NCBI GenBank assembly: GCA_026005055.1
Contig: BPKI01000001.1
Location: 2,252,214 to 2,316,213 of the forward strand
Direction: 5' to 3'
Length of the DNA stretch: 64,000 nucleotides
Source: Lysobacterales bacterium
GTDB lineage: Bacteria > Pseudomonadota > Gammaproteobacteria > Xanthomonadales > BPKI01
Position 1 is the stretch's first letter, and each line of letters opens with the position of its first letter. Positions 1 to 8,211 of the stretch are shown here, piece by piece. The position numbers and the translations under genes are program-made. The notes below the pieces were generated by a model. It saw nothing but the letters and a program-made list of their open reading frames with translations, searched no databases and was not told where the DNA came from.

Positions 1-309
1 GCGCGTGACCTTGCCGACCTTTTCCGTGTTCGGCCGCTTCGAGCCTGACTCGATGCCCGCCGCCTTTTTGAGCAGTACCGTCGCCGGCGGCGTCTTCAGC
101 ACGAAAGTGAAGCTGCGATCGGAATAGACGGTGATGACGACCGGGATCGGGAGTCCCGGCTCCATCTTCTGCGTGGCCGCATTGAAGGCCTTGCAGAACT
201 CCATGATGTTCACCCCGCGCTGGCCGAGCGCAGGTCCGACCGGCGGGCTAGGATTGGCCTGCCCCGCCTTGATCACCAATTTGACGTAACCCGTGACTTT
301 CTTTGCCAT
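1..309 (-). CDS. rplK: 50S ribosomal protein L11 (partial, 3' end outside window)
   Basis: The first 103 residues of ribosomal protein L11 are visible, starting [20 protein letters not shown] and containing the family hallmark [19 protein letters not shown]11 builds the GTPase-associated centre of the 50S subunit with 23S rRNA. The ATG at 309 is preceded by a GGAG Shine-Dalgarno about 8 nt upstream. It follows nusG after 93 bp, as in the classical secE-nusG-rplKAJL-rpoBC order. The gene is cut by the window edge, so its end and the following rplA cannot be seen. Confidence 0.97.
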   Translation of the reverse strand, partial: MAKKVTGYVKLVIKAGQANPSPPVGPALGQRGVNIMEFCKAFNAATQKMEPGLPIPVVITVYSDRSFTFVLKTPPATVLLKKAAGIESGSKRPNTEKVGKVTR

Positions 310-402
310 GCGTCTTCACTCCGGGAGTGCGAACGTCGCCCGGGATTCCGGCGCGACTCCTCCGCATCGATCAACGGGCGCGGCCCGCGCCCACCTCATC
401 GC

Positions 403-963
403 TCAGGCTTTTTCGACCTGAGAGAATTCCAGTTCGACCGGCGTCGAGCGACCAAAAATCGAAACCGCGACCCTCAGCCGGTTTTTCTCGTAATTGACCT
501 CCTCCACGGTGCCGTGGAAATCGTTGAAGGGCCCCTCGGTGACGCGCACCAGCTCGCCGGGCTCGAACAACACCTTGGGTTTCGGTTTTTCCGCACCCTC
601 TTGAACCTTGTGCAGGATTGCCTGAGCCTCCCTGTCAGAGATCGGCAGCGGACGGTCGGCGGTACCGCCGATGAAGCCCATCACGCGCGGCGTTTCGCGA
701 ACCAGATGCCAGCACTCGTCGTCGATGCGCAGCGAACGACCCTCCTGGTGGGTCTCGATCTCGACGAGCACGTAGCCAGGATAAAATTTGCGCTCGGTCT
801 TTCGCTTCTGGCCCGCGCGCATCTCGATGACCTCCTCGGTCGGAACCAGAACGCGCCCGAAACGATCCTGCATCCCGAAGCGCTCGATTCGCTCTTTGAG
901 CGAACGCGCCACCTGATGCTCGAAGCCGGAATAGGCGTGGACGACGTACCAGCGCTTGGCCAC
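403..963 (-). CDS. nusG: Transcription termination/antitermination protein NusG
   Basis: NusG binds RNA polymerase and couples it to Rho or to ribosomal protein S10. The 186-residue product begins with the NGN fold ([18 protein letters not shown]) and ends with a KOW domain ([20 protein letters not shown]), which is the normal bacterial layout and length. The GTG at 963 is chosen as the start because a GAGGGG Shine-Dalgarno lies 6 nt upstream and the protein then begins as in the family. An in-frame TTG at 984 would add seven unconserved residues and overlap secE. It lies 10 bp after the secE stop, in the same operon. Confidence 0.96.
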   Translation of the reverse strand: MAKRWYVVHAYSGFEHQVARSLKERIERFGMQDRFGRVLVPTEEVIEMRAGQKRKTERKFYPGYVLVEIETHQEGRSLRIDDECWHLVRETPRVMGFIGGTADRPLPISDREAQAILHKVQEGAEKPKPKVLFEPGELVRVTEGPFNDFHGTVEEVNYEKNRLRVAVSIFGRSTPVELEFSQVEKA

Positions 964-973
964 GAGAAACCCC

Positions 974-1351
974 TCAAGCTCCAAGAAGGGCGCGAATCGC
1001 CCAGGCGAGAATCGAATCGATCACCCAGAGGATGAACGCGACGATGATCACGACGACGGTGATCACGAGCGTCGTCTGGATCGTCTCCTGCCGGGTCGGC
1101 CAGACCACCTTGCGCAACTCGAAGTGCGCTTCGGCGAGAAACTCCCGCGCCGGCCGGCCGCGCTCGGTGAACGCCGCGAGAGCGAGGGCGGAGCCCGCCA
1201 GGACTAAAAGCAGGATCCAACGCCATCCCGCGGGAAGATCCGCGAAATAGAAGAACTGAAAAACGCCCGCAGCGGCGAGCAGCACGGCCGCCGCCAGCTT
1301 GGCGAAATCGACGCCGGAAATCCCGCGATCCGTATCGACCTTGCCGCTCAT
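974..1351 (-). CDS. secE: Preprotein translocase subunit SecE
   Basis: SecE clamps SecY in the SecYEG protein-conducting channel of the inner membrane. The 125-residue protein has three predicted membrane segments (about residues 13-33, 40-59 and 92-123) and the conserved cytoplasmic segment [13 protein letters not shown] just before the last helix. This matches the three-helix enterobacterial form. The ATG at 1351 sits directly after a GGTGGGA purine run. It lies between tRNA-Trp and nusG, its standard position. Confidence 0.95.
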   Translation of the reverse strand: MSGKVDTDRGISGVDFAKLAAAVLLAAAGVFQFFYFADLPAGWRWILLLVLAGSALALAAFTERGRPAREFLAEAHFELRKVVWPTRQETIQTTLVITVVVIIVAFILWVIDSILAWAIRALLGA

Positions 1352-1369
1352 TCCCACCGTCCGCAATCG

Positions 1370-1445
<76 letters not shown>

Positions 1446-1472
1446 AACGCATTCCCACGAAACTCGAATCGA

Positions 1473-2663
1473 TCACTCGATGATCTTGGTCACGACGCCG
1501 GCGCCCACGGTGCGACCGCCCTCGCGAATCGCGAAGCGCAGACCCTCCTCCATCGCCACCGGCGCAATCAAACTGATCGTCAGCTTCACGTTGTCCCCAG
1601 GCATCACCATCTCCACACCCGAGGGCAACACCACCGAACCCGTCACATCCGTCGTCCGAAAATAAAACTGCGGACGATAACCATTGAAAAACGGCGTGTG
1701 CCGACCCCCCTCCTCCTTGCTCAACACATACACCTCCGCCTCAAACTTCACATGCGGCGTGATCGACCCAGGCTTGCACAACACCTGACCACGCTCCACC
1801 TCATCCCGCTTCGTCCCACGCAACAACACCCCAATATTGTCCCCCGCACGCCCCTCATCCAATAACTTCCGAAACATCTCCACACCCGTACAGGTCGTCT
1901 TCTGCGTCGGACGCAATCCCACAATCTCCACCTCATCCCCCACCTTGATCACCCCACGCTCCACTCGACCCGTCACCACCGTCCCTCGACCCGAAATCGA
2001 AAACACATCCTCAATCGGCATCAAAAACGGCTTGTCCACCTCCCGCACCGGCTCCGGAATATACGCATCCAACGCCTCCACCAACTTCACCAACGAAGGC
2101 ATCCCCACCTCCGACTGGTCCCCCTCCAACGCCTTCAGCGCCGACCCACGAATCACCGGCACCTCATCCCCAGGAAAACCATACTTGCTCAACAACTCCC
2201 GAACCTCCATCTCCACCAAATCCAACAACTCCGGATCATCCACCTGATCCACCTTGTTCATAAACACCACAATGTACGGCACCCCCACCTGACGCGCCAA
2301 CAAAATATGCTCACGCGTCTGCGGCATCGGACCATCCGCCGCCGATACCACCAAAATCGCACCATCCATCTGCGCCGCACCCGTAATCATGTTCTTCACA
2401 TAGTCCGCATGACCCGGACAATCCACATGCGCATAGTGCCGCTTCGCCGACTCATACTCCACATGCGCCGTCGCAATCGTAATCCCACGCGCACGCTCCT
2501 CCGGCGCCGCATCAATCTGATCATACGCCTTAAACTCACCCCCAAAACGCTCCGCACCCAACTTCGTCAACGCCGCCGTCAACGTCGTCTTCCCATGATC
2601 CACATGACCAATCGTCCCAACATTCACATGCGGCTTCGTGCGTACAAACTTCTCTTTGGCCAT
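1473..2663 (-). CDS. tuf: Elongation factor Tu
   Basis: EF-Tu is the GTPase that delivers aminoacyl-tRNA to the ribosome. The 396-residue product has the complete GTPase signature: [10 protein letters not shown]-loop, DCPGHADYV, and NKVD, followed by the two beta-barrel domains and the C-terminal [12 protein letters not shown]. It is full length. Position after three tRNAs and before tRNA-Trp-secE-nusG identifies it as the tufB-position copy. Codon use is odd: most of the gene uses G- or T-ending codons (ACG, GGT, CGT, TTG, GTG), whereas about the last 30 codons return to the C/G-ending codons typical of neighbours. No strong Shine-Dalgarno is visible upstream. Confidence 0.98.
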   Translation of the reverse strand: MAKEKFVRTKPHVNVGTIGHVDHGKTTLTAALTKLGAERFGGEFKAYDQIDAAPEERARGITIATAHVEYESAKRHYAHVDCPGHADYVKNMITGAAQMDGAILVVSAADGPMPQTREHILLARQVGVPYIVVFMNKVDQVDDPELLDLVEMEVRELLSKYGFPGDEVPVIRGSALKALEGDQSEVGMPSLVKLVEALDAYIPEPVREVDKPFLMPIEDVFSISGRGTVVTGRVERGVIKVGDEVEIVGLRPTQKTTCTGVEMFRKLLDEGRAGDNIGVLLRGTKRDEVERGQVLCKPGSITPHVKFEAEVYVLSKEEGGRHTPFFNGYRPQFYFRTTDVTGSVVLPSGVEMVMPGDNVKLTISLIAPVAMEEGLRFAIREGGRTVGAGVVTKIIE

Positions 2664-2745
2664 GGCTGAAGAACTCGGTTTGGGTTGACTAGGGTCGAAT
2701 CGAAGACTTCGCGAAAGGGATCACGCCTCGTGGCGCCATCACGAT

Positions 2746-2821
2746 TGGTGCCCACAACCGGAATCGAACCGGTGACCTCTTCCTTACCAAGAAAGTGCTC
2801 TACCGACTGAGCTATGTGGGC
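2746..2821 (-). tRNA. thrT: tRNA-Thr (anticodon GGT)
   Basis: A 76-nt cloverleaf with acceptor stem GCCCACA/TGTGGGC, discriminator A and encoded CCA. The anticodon loop TTGGTAA gives GGT, decoding ACC. It is the last of three tRNAs upstream of tuf and 82 bp from the tuf start. The Tyr-Gly-Thr-tufB order is a known proteobacterial arrangement. Confidence 0.96.
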
Positions 2822-2927
2822 CAAATCCTTCCACCCGACGGCGCGCGAAGAAGAGCCGCCCACCGTGAGGCAGGTCGCAGGTCCTCGCGCCGGAAACACC
2901 GCCGACGAGCGCGCGCCGCTGACGGGT

Positions 2928-3001
2928 TGGAGCGGGAGACGGGAATCGAACCCGCACCATCAGCTTGGAAGGCTGAGGTTCTGCCATTGAACTACTCCCG
3001 C
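2928..3001 (-). tRNA. glyT: tRNA-Gly (anticodon TCC)
   Basis: A 74-nt cloverleaf with acceptor stem GCGGGAG/CTCCCGC, discriminator T and encoded CCA. The anticodon loop CTTCCAA gives TCC, decoding GGA and GGG. It is the middle tRNA of the tufB-operon leader. Confidence 0.96.
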
Positions 3002-3093
3002 AAGACCAGACGGCAGCGGCCGCACTCTTCGCCGCCGCTGCAGACTGGGCTCGCCGCCCCTACCATCCCTCGCGGGCGCGGAGGGGATCGGGT

Positions 3094-3179
3094 TGGTGGA
3101 GGGAGGTGGATTCGAACCACCGAAGGCGTAAGCCAGCAGATTTACAGTCTGCCCCCGTTGGCCGCTTGGGTATCCCTCC
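3094..3179 (-). tRNA. tyrU: tRNA-Tyr (anticodon GTA)
   Basis: An 86-nt type II tRNA with a long variable arm, acceptor stem GGAGGGA/TCCCTCC, discriminator A and encoded CCA. The anticodon loop CTGTAAA gives GTA. It is the first gene of the tufB operon and starts about 15 nt after a good promoter. Confidence 0.96.
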
Positions 3180-3194
3180 AACAAATAGCCCCCT

Positions 3195-3223
3195 ATTGTG
3201 ACCGGCACCGCCGCCAGCGTCAA
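3195..3223 (-). promoter_or_regulatory. Sigma-70-type promoter of the tRNA-tufB operon
   Basis: Reading the minus strand, TTGACG (-35, 3223-3218) is separated by 17 bp from CACAAT (-10, 3200-3195). Transcription would begin a few bases upstream of the mature 5' end of tRNA-Tyr. Hexamers and spacing are close to consensus, as expected for a stable-RNA/EF-Tu operon. The transposase remnant begins only some 20 bp beyond the -35 box. Confidence 0.7.
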
Positions 3224-3239
3224 GCATCCACCGAGCGAG

Positions 3240-3750
3240 ATCGGTCCTCCGGGGGTGCCTGGACCTGCCGGTGCGCCAGGCCGCCGAGTTGCTGCGCTGC
3301 AAGGACAAGCGGCTGTGGCGGCGCATCGAGTTCTACGTCGCGCAGGCGCGTGCGCTGGAAGACTTCGCCGGCGTGCGCACGGTGGGCATCGACGAGACCA
3401 GCCTGCGGCGCGGGCAGCACTACATCACCGTCGTGCACGACCTGGATCGCAAGCGGCTGCTGTTCGCCACCGAGGGGCGCGAGCACCGCACGGTGGTGGA
3501 GTTCGCCGAGGATCTGAGGGCCCATGGCGGCGATCCCGCCCAGGTGCGGCACGTGTGCATGGACATGAGCGCGGCCTACGCCAAGGGCGTGGCGCTGGCG
3601 CTGCCCCAGGCGCAGATCAGCTACGACCGCTTCCACGTCGTCTCGATGGCCATCGAGGCGATGGACCAGGTGCGCCGCGCGGAGATGGCCACCGACGCGC
3701 AGGCGGTGCGAGCCGCGCTGGGCACTGGCCAGCGTAAGACGCTCAGGCAG
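3240..3750 (+). pseudogene. ISL3-family transposase remnant
   Basis: An open frame (from about 3250) encodes the central part of an ISL3-type DDE transposase. Visible are the first catalytic region VGIDETSLRRGQHY, the VVHDLDRKRLLFATEG segment, the second VCMDMSAAYAKGV, and SYDRFHVVSMAI. The N-terminal zinc-finger/HTH part and the C-terminal part with the last acidic residue are missing. The frame breaks near 3750 where the antisense sequence becomes the coiled coil of the sodium channel gene. No terminal inverted repeats were found. It is a dead fragment. Exact boundaries are estimates: the left edge is judged from loss of similarity, the right from the switch to channel coding sequence. Confidence 0.8.
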
Positions 3751-4607
3751 CTGCTGTCCACGGCGAGCGCCTGCCGCAAGGCGGCGAGCTCGCGGCCCAG
3801 CTCGGCCAAGCGCCGTTCGATCTGCCGCGCCTCCTCGCTGGTGACCGCGCGTAGCGCCGCCAGGGTCGCCTCCGCCTCCTGCTGGTGCAGGGACTGCATG
3901 GTGTTGACGATGATTCCGATGAAGAGGTTCAGCATGGTGAAGGTGGCGACGATCACGAAGGGCACGAAGATTGCCCACGCCCATGGGTAAACCTGCATAA
4001 CCGGCCGCACGATGCCCATGGACCAGGACTCGAGGGTCATGATCTGGAACAGGCTGTAGAAGGACGCGCCCAGGGTGCCGAACCAATCGGGGAAACTGGC
4101 ACCGAAGAGCTTGGTCACGATCACTGCGAAGACGTAGAAGATGATCAACATCAGACCGGCAATCGCGCCGATGCCGGGAATGGCATGGAGCAAGGCCTCC
4201 ACCACGAAGCGCAGGCGCGGCGTGGCCGAGACCAGCCGCAACACCCTGAGCACGCGCAGCGCTCGGAAAACGGCCAAGGGGCCGCTTGAGGGCACGAGCG
4301 CGATCGCCACCACCAAGAAGTCGAAGACGTTCCATCCATGCCGGAAGAAGGACAGACCGCGCGCCACCAGCTTGAGCCCGAGCTCGAGCACGAAAAAGGC
4401 GAGCATCGCCTGATCGAGCGCGCGCAGCAGCGGCCCGAATCGCGACATCGCCGACGAGGAAGTCTCCAGGCCGAGCACGAGGGCATTGGCGATGATGACG
4501 AGGATCACCAGGCGCTGGATCGCCGGGGTCTCGAGCCAGGCGCCGAGCCGCTCGCGCCAAGCCGCGCGTGCATCCGGGCGCGAAAGGGGAGGATTCGCTT
4601 CGATCAT
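3621..4607 (-). CDS. Bacterial voltage-gated sodium channel (NaChBac/NavAb type), 3' end replaced by transposase remnant
   Basis: A homotetrameric voltage-gated Na+ channel subunit of the inner membrane. S1-S3 cover about residues 29-107. S4 carries four arginines at three-residue spacing (R115, R118, R121, R124). The pore has the selectivity filter TLESWS (191-196), as in NavAb and NaChBac. S6 (about 212-236, FTMLNLFIGIIVNTM) leads to an amphipathic coiled coil (about 240-284). Its ATG overlaps the ychF stop as ATGA, so it is translationally coupled as the last gene of the rplY-pth-ychF operon. From about residue 286 the frame runs antisense through the ISL3 remnant to a TAG at 3621, adding some 42 non-native residues. 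Pore and voltage sensor are intact, so a functional channel is possible. The native C-terminus is lost or was close to the junction. Confidence 0.88.
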   Translation of the reverse strand: MIEANPPLSRPDARAAWRERLGAWLETPAIQRLVILVIIANALVLGLETSSSAMSRFGPLLRALDQAMLAFFVLELGLKLVARGLSFFRHGWNVFDFLVVAIALVPSSGPLAVFRALRVLRVLRLVSATPRLRFVVEALLHAIPGIGAIAGLMLIIFYVFAVIVTKLFGASFPDWFGTLGASFYSLFQIMTLESWSMGIVRPVMQVYPWAWAIFVPFVIVATFTMLNLFIGIIVNTMQSLHQQEAEATLAALRAVTSEEARQIERRLAELGRELAALRQALAVDSSCLSVLRWPVPSAARTACASVAISARRTWSIASMAIETTWKRS

Positions 4608-5695
4608 ACGTTGAACCGAAAACGCATCACGTCGCCTTCCTGGACCACGTAATCGCGACCCTCGAGCCGCAGCCTCCCGGCCTCGCGCGCACCGGCCTCG
4701 CCGCGATACCGGACGAAGTCCTCGTAGGCGATGGTCTCGGCCCGGATGAAGCCTTTCTCGAAGTCGCTGTGGATGACCCCGGCGGCCTCCGGCGCGCGAG
4801 CACCTCTGCGCACCGTCCAGGCCCTGACCTCCTCGGGACCTGCGGTGAAGAAGGTCAACAAGCCGAGCAATGCGTAGCCCGCCCGAACCAGTCGGTGGAG
4901 CCCGGGCTCCTCGAGGCCGAGCGCCGCCAGGAAGTCGTCGCGTTCGTCCTCTTCGAGGCGCGCGAGCTCCTCCTCCACCGCAGCGCACAGAGCGACGCAC
5001 GGTGCGCCTTGCCGCTCGGCATGGGCCTGCACCCGCGCGAGCCAGGGGTTGCTCGACCGATCCTGCTCGCGCAGGTTCGCCACGAAGACCACTGGCTTCG
5101 CAGTGAGCAGGAAGAGCTCGCGCGCGATCGCCCGCTCCTCATCGCTCAAGACGACGCTGCGCGCGGGATGGCCCTCGCCGAGCGCTTGCAGAAGCTTCTC
5201 GCAGACCCGGAGACGCGCGAGCGCCTCGGGCCGGCCAGTCTTGGCTGCGCGCGCAGCCCGCTCGAGCGCCTGTTCGACGGTTTGCAGGTCGGCGAGCAGC
5301 AGCTCGGTTTCGATGGTTTCGATGTCGGCGAGCGGATCGATCCGTCCGGCGACATGGGCGATGTCCGGATCCTCGAAGCAACGCACCACGTGGGCGATCG
5401 CATCGACCTCACGGATGTGGGCGAGGAAGCGGTTGCCGAGACCCTCCCCGCGCGATGCGCCGGCCACCAGGCCGGCGATGTCGGTGAATCGAACCACGGC
5501 CGGGATCACCCGCTCCGGCCGCACGATCTCCGCGAGCACCCGAAGCCGCTCGTCCGGCACCGGCACGGTGCCGACGTGGGGATCGATGGTGCAGAACGGA
5601 TAGTTGGCCGCCGGGACCTGCGCGCGGGTGAGCGCGTTGAACAAGGTCGACTTGCCGACGTTGGGCAGGCCGACGATGCCGATCTCAAGCGCCAT
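4604..5695 (-). CDS. ychF: Redox-regulated ATPase YchF (OLA1 family)
   Basis: A 363-residue Obg-related P-loop NTPase that binds ribosomes and hydrolyses ATP. Motifs are GLPNVGKST (G1), the DIAGLVAGAS G3 region, and the unusual G4 NLRE in place of NKxD, which is the basis of ATP preference in this family. A coiled coil and a C-terminal TGS domain (FEKGFIRAETIAYEDFVRY, YVVQEGDVMRFRFNV) follow. The length equals E. coli YchF. The ATG at 5695 overlaps the end of pth by 11 bp. The pth-ychF pair is conserved across Proteobacteria. Confidence 0.97.
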   Translation of the reverse strand: MALEIGIVGLPNVGKSTLFNALTRAQVPAANYPFCTIDPHVGTVPVPDERLRVLAEIVRPERVIPAVVRFTDIAGLVAGASRGEGLGNRFLAHIREVDAIAHVVRCFEDPDIAHVAGRIDPLADIETIETELLLADLQTVEQALERAARAAKTGRPEALARLRVCEKLLQALGEGHPARSVVLSDEERAIARELFLLTAKPVVFVANLREQDRSSNPWLARVQAHAERQGAPCVALCAAVEEELARLEEDERDDFLAALGLEEPGLHRLVRAGYALLGLLTFFTAGPEEVRAWTVRRGARAPEAAGVIHSDFEKGFIRAETIAYEDFVRYRGEAGAREAGRLRLEGRDYVVQEGDVMRFRFNV

Positions 5696-6323
5696 TCGAT
5701 CCTCCTGCGGCGCCCGCCGCGCGATGCGGGCGCTCTTTTCCGCGCTCGCCGACAGGCGCATGCAGACGCTGCTGTGCCGCGGCCCAATGACCACGCACCA
5801 GCTCGCTCGTGACTTCGAGCGCGCGGCTCAGCGCCTGGTCGATCCGCGCCCGATCCTCCGCCGAGGGGGCCGAAAGCACCCAGGGCGTCACCTCGTCGCG
5901 GTGACCCGGGTGACCGATCCCGATGCGAAGCCTCGAGAACCTCCCGTGCCCGAGGTGAGCGATGAGATCGCGCAGGCCGTTGTGCCCTCCGTGCCCCCCA
6001 TCGCGTTTGAGTCGCACCGTCCCGGGCGGCAGGTCGAGCTCGTCGTGGGCGACGAGCAGGCTTTCGGACGGAATCCGGAAGTAATCGAGCACCGCCCGCA
6101 CCGGACGCCCGCTTTCGTTCATCCAAGACTCCGGGGCGGCGAGCCAGACCTTCTCCCCCGCGATCTCGCCCTGTGCCAGGCGGACCCCGAGCCGCGGTTC
6201 GGGACGCAGGGCGAGGCCCACCATTCCGGCCAGACGCTCGAGGAACCAGAACCCGGCGTTGTGACGGGTTCCGGCGTAGCGCGCGCCGGGATTGCCGAGC
6301 CCGACGAAAAGACGCACGGCCAT
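5685..6323 (-). CDS. pth: Peptidyl-tRNA hydrolase
   Basis: Pth cleaves peptidyl-tRNA released by stalled ribosomes. The 212-residue product has VGLGNPGARYAGTRHNAGF with the catalytic His of the TRHNAG motif, the NESG motif (SWMNESGRPV), AHDELDLPPG and GGHNGLRD. All are diagnostic. A C-terminal tail of about 20 residues, rich in Gly, Ala and Arg, exceeds the E. coli protein. Start is the ATG at 6323; an in-frame GTG two codons upstream is possible, and neither has a strong Shine-Dalgarno. It lies between rplY and ychF. Confidence 0.96.
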   Translation of the reverse strand: MAVRLFVGLGNPGARYAGTRHNAGFWFLERLAGMVGLALRPEPRLGVRLAQGEIAGEKVWLAAPESWMNESGRPVRAVLDYFRIPSESLLVAHDELDLPPGTVRLKRDGGHGGHNGLRDLIAHLGHGRFSRLRIGIGHPGHRDEVTPWVLSAPSAEDRARIDQALSRALEVTSELVRGHWAAAQQRLHAPVGERGKERPHRAAGAAGGSNGA

Positions 6324-6367
6324 CAGCACGGACGCCGAGACGGCGGGCGATCACGCCCGCCGATGGC

Positions 6368-7000
6368 TCACTTCTTCCCGGGCTCGCTCGGCTGCGTCGC
6401 GGGCGGAGGCGTCTCCTCCTGCACGCTGACGAAGCGCGCGCTCACCACCGTGACGTCGTGATCCTTGCCGAGCCTGAGCTCGGGGATCTCCACACCCGGG
6501 GGCAAGGGGATCTGCGAGAGATGGACGACATCCCCCGGCTTGAGCTCGGCGAGGTCGAGCTCGAGATACTCGGGAAGATCCTTCGGATAGCAGACCACCT
6601 CGACATCGGTGAGGTTGTGGGAGATCACCACCCCGGAGGTCTTCGCAGCCGGCGATTTGTCTTGATTCAGGAAATGGAGCGGCACCCGCTTGCGCAGCTT
6701 TTCCGTCTCCATCACCCGCTGGAAGTCAAGATGCGTGATGTCGCCACGCGCAGGATGACGCTGCAGGTCGCGCAGCAGCACCTTCTGCACGTCGCCATGC
6801 AGATCGAGGTCGAGAATGGCGCTATAGAACCATTCGTTCTCGGCCGCCTTGGCCACGACCCGCGCCTCGAGCTGGATCGGGCGAGGGGGGAGCCCGCCGC
6901 CATAGACGATCGCCGGGACGAAACCCGCGCGGCGCAGGCGGCGGCTCGCACCCTTGCCCTGCGCCGAACGCAGCTCCACCGGAAGCCTGTGAGCACTCAT
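6368..7000 (-). CDS. rplY: 50S ribosomal protein L25 (Ctc long form)
   Basis: L25/TL5 binds 5S rRNA. The 210-residue product has an N-terminal L25 domain (about 1-95, GASRRLRRAGFVPAIVYGG) followed by the C-terminal beta domain of the general-stress-protein Ctc form (to about 190), and a Pro/Glu-rich tail. The ATG at 7000 has an AGAGGTGA Shine-Dalgarno 6 nt upstream. The prs-rplY-pth-ychF order is standard. Confidence 0.95.
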   Translation of the reverse strand: MSAHRLPVELRSAQGKGASRRLRRAGFVPAIVYGGGLPPRPIQLEARVVAKAAENEWFYSAILDLDLHGDVQKVLLRDLQRHPARGDITHLDFQRVMETEKLRKRVPLHFLNQDKSPAAKTSGVVISHNLTDVEVVCYPKDLPEYLELDLAELKPGDVVHLSQIPLPPGVEIPELRLGKDHDVTVVSARFVSVQEETPPPATQPSEPGKK

Positions 7001-7050
7001 GTCAATCACCTCTTGCCGTTTCAGAACGTACGCCCGCATGGGGCGCTGAG

Positions 7051-7072
7051 GCGCTCCCGCGACCAGGAGCGC
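7051..7072. other. Stem-loop in the prs-rplY intergenic region
   Basis: GCGCTCC and GGAGCGC form a perfect 7-bp stem around an 8-nt loop, in the 146-bp gap between the prs stop and the rplY start. There is no U-tract on either strand, so it is not a canonical terminator. It could be a processing site or mark the rplY leader. The rest of the gap shows nothing recognisable. Confidence 0.3.
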
Positions 7073-7146
7073 TGGGGGGTGAGGGCGGCGACAGCACGCC
7101 TCCGGCGAGGAGAACGCTGGCTGCCGCCGACCCGTGAACGAGGCCT

Positions 7147-8103
7147 TCAGTCCACATAGAGCGAGCTCACGGACTGGCCGAAGGCCATACGCCGAATCGT
7201 CTCGGCCAGGAGCTCGGCGACGCCGAGCTGCCGGATCCGGGGACAATCGCGCGCCGCCTGCGAGAGCGGGATCGTATCGGTCACGACCAGCTCGTCGAGC
7301 TGCGAGCGTTGAATGTTGTCCACCGCCGGACCCGAGAGCACGGGATGGGTGCAGTAGGCCACCACCCGCCGCGCCCCGCTGGCCTTGAGCGCCTCGGCAG
7401 CGGCGCAGAGCGTGCCTGCGGTGTCCACGATGTCATCCACCAGGACGCAGGTCTTGTCGCGCACGTCGCCGATGATGTTCATCACCGTCGCCTCGTTGGG
7501 GCGCGGACGGCGTTTGTCGATGATCGCGAGATCGGCATCGTCGAGGCGCTTGGCCATCGCCCGCGCCCGGACCACCCCGCCCACGTCGGGGCTCACCACG
7601 ATCAGATCGTCCGTGCCGTAGTGGCGCCAGATGTCGGCCAGCAGGACCGGAGAGGCATAGACGTTGTCGACCGGGATGTCGAAGAAGCCCTGGATTTGCT
7701 CGGCATGCAGATCGACCGTGAGGACCCGGTCGGTGCCGACCGCACCGATGGTCTTGGCCACCACCTTGGCCGTGATCGGCACCCGGCTCGAGCGTGGCCG
7801 ACGATCCTGACGCGCGAATCCGAAGTAGGGCACGACGGCGGTCACCGAGGCCGCCGAGGCACGCTTGAGGGCATCCACCAGGGCGATCAGCTCCATGAAG
7901 TTGTCGGCGGCCGGCGCACAGGTGGGCTGGATGAGGTAAACCTCCCGCCGGCGCACGTTTTCCTCGATCTCGATCTGCACCTCGCCGTCGGAGAAACGCG
8001 AAACCAGCGCCTTACCGAGCGGCACACCGAGCTCGCGGCAAATGCAGAGCGCCAGCTCGCGGTTGGCGTTGCCGGAGAAGACCAGGATGCCGTCGGTGCT
8101 CAT
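7147..8103 (-). CDS. prs: Ribose-phosphate pyrophosphokinase
   Basis: Makes PRPP from ribose 5-phosphate and ATP, feeding nucleotide, histidine, tryptophan and NAD synthesis. The 318-residue class I enzyme has the [15 protein letters not shown] region, the ATP/Mg site FGFARQDRR, the [14 protein letters not shown] loop and the PRPP-binding motif [14 protein letters not shown]. The ATG at 8103 lies 33 bp after tRNA-Gln, so it is probably co-transcribed with ispE and the tRNA. Confidence 0.98.
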   Translation of the reverse strand: MSTDGILVFSGNANRELALCICRELGVPLGKALVSRFSDGEVQIEIEENVRRREVYLIQPTCAPAADNFMELIALVDALKRASAASVTAVVPYFGFARQDRRPRSSRVPITAKVVAKTIGAVGTDRVLTVDLHAEQIQGFFDIPVDNVYASPVLLADIWRHYGTDDLIVVSPDVGGVVRARAMAKRLDDADLAIIDKRRPRPNEATVMNIIGDVRDKTCVLVDDIVDTAGTLCAAAEALKASGARRVVAYCTHPVLSGPAVDNIQRSQLDELVVTDTIPLSQAARDCPRIRQLGVAELLAETIRRMAFGQSVSSLYVD

Positions 8104-8136
8104 CGTCGCCAGGGACCGCCGTGATCGACCTCGGAC

Positions 8137-8211
8137 TGGCTGGGGCGGCAGGATTCGAACCTGCGGATGCCGGAATCAAAATCCGGTGCCTTACCGCTTG
8201 GCGACGCCCCA
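8137..8211 (-). tRNA. tRNA-Gln (anticodon TTG), overlapping the 3' end of ispE
   Basis: A 75-nt cloverleaf with acceptor stem TGGGGCG/CGCCCCA, discriminator G and encoded CCA. The anticodon loop TTTTGAT gives TTG. Its first 21 nt are also the last codons and the TAA stop of ispE on the same strand: the stop is the TAA after the conserved D-loop GG. Processing of the tRNA would therefore cut the ispE message before its stop codon. Confidence 0.95.

Noticed and set aside
310-402. Terminator between nusG and rplK
   Set aside because: A GC-rich 7-bp hairpin (GGGCGCG/CGCGCCC) is present, but no U-run follows and the operon is expected to continue into rplK.
3181-3760. Complete insertion sequence
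   Set aside because: The transposase lacks both ends, and no terminal inverted repeats or target duplication could be found.
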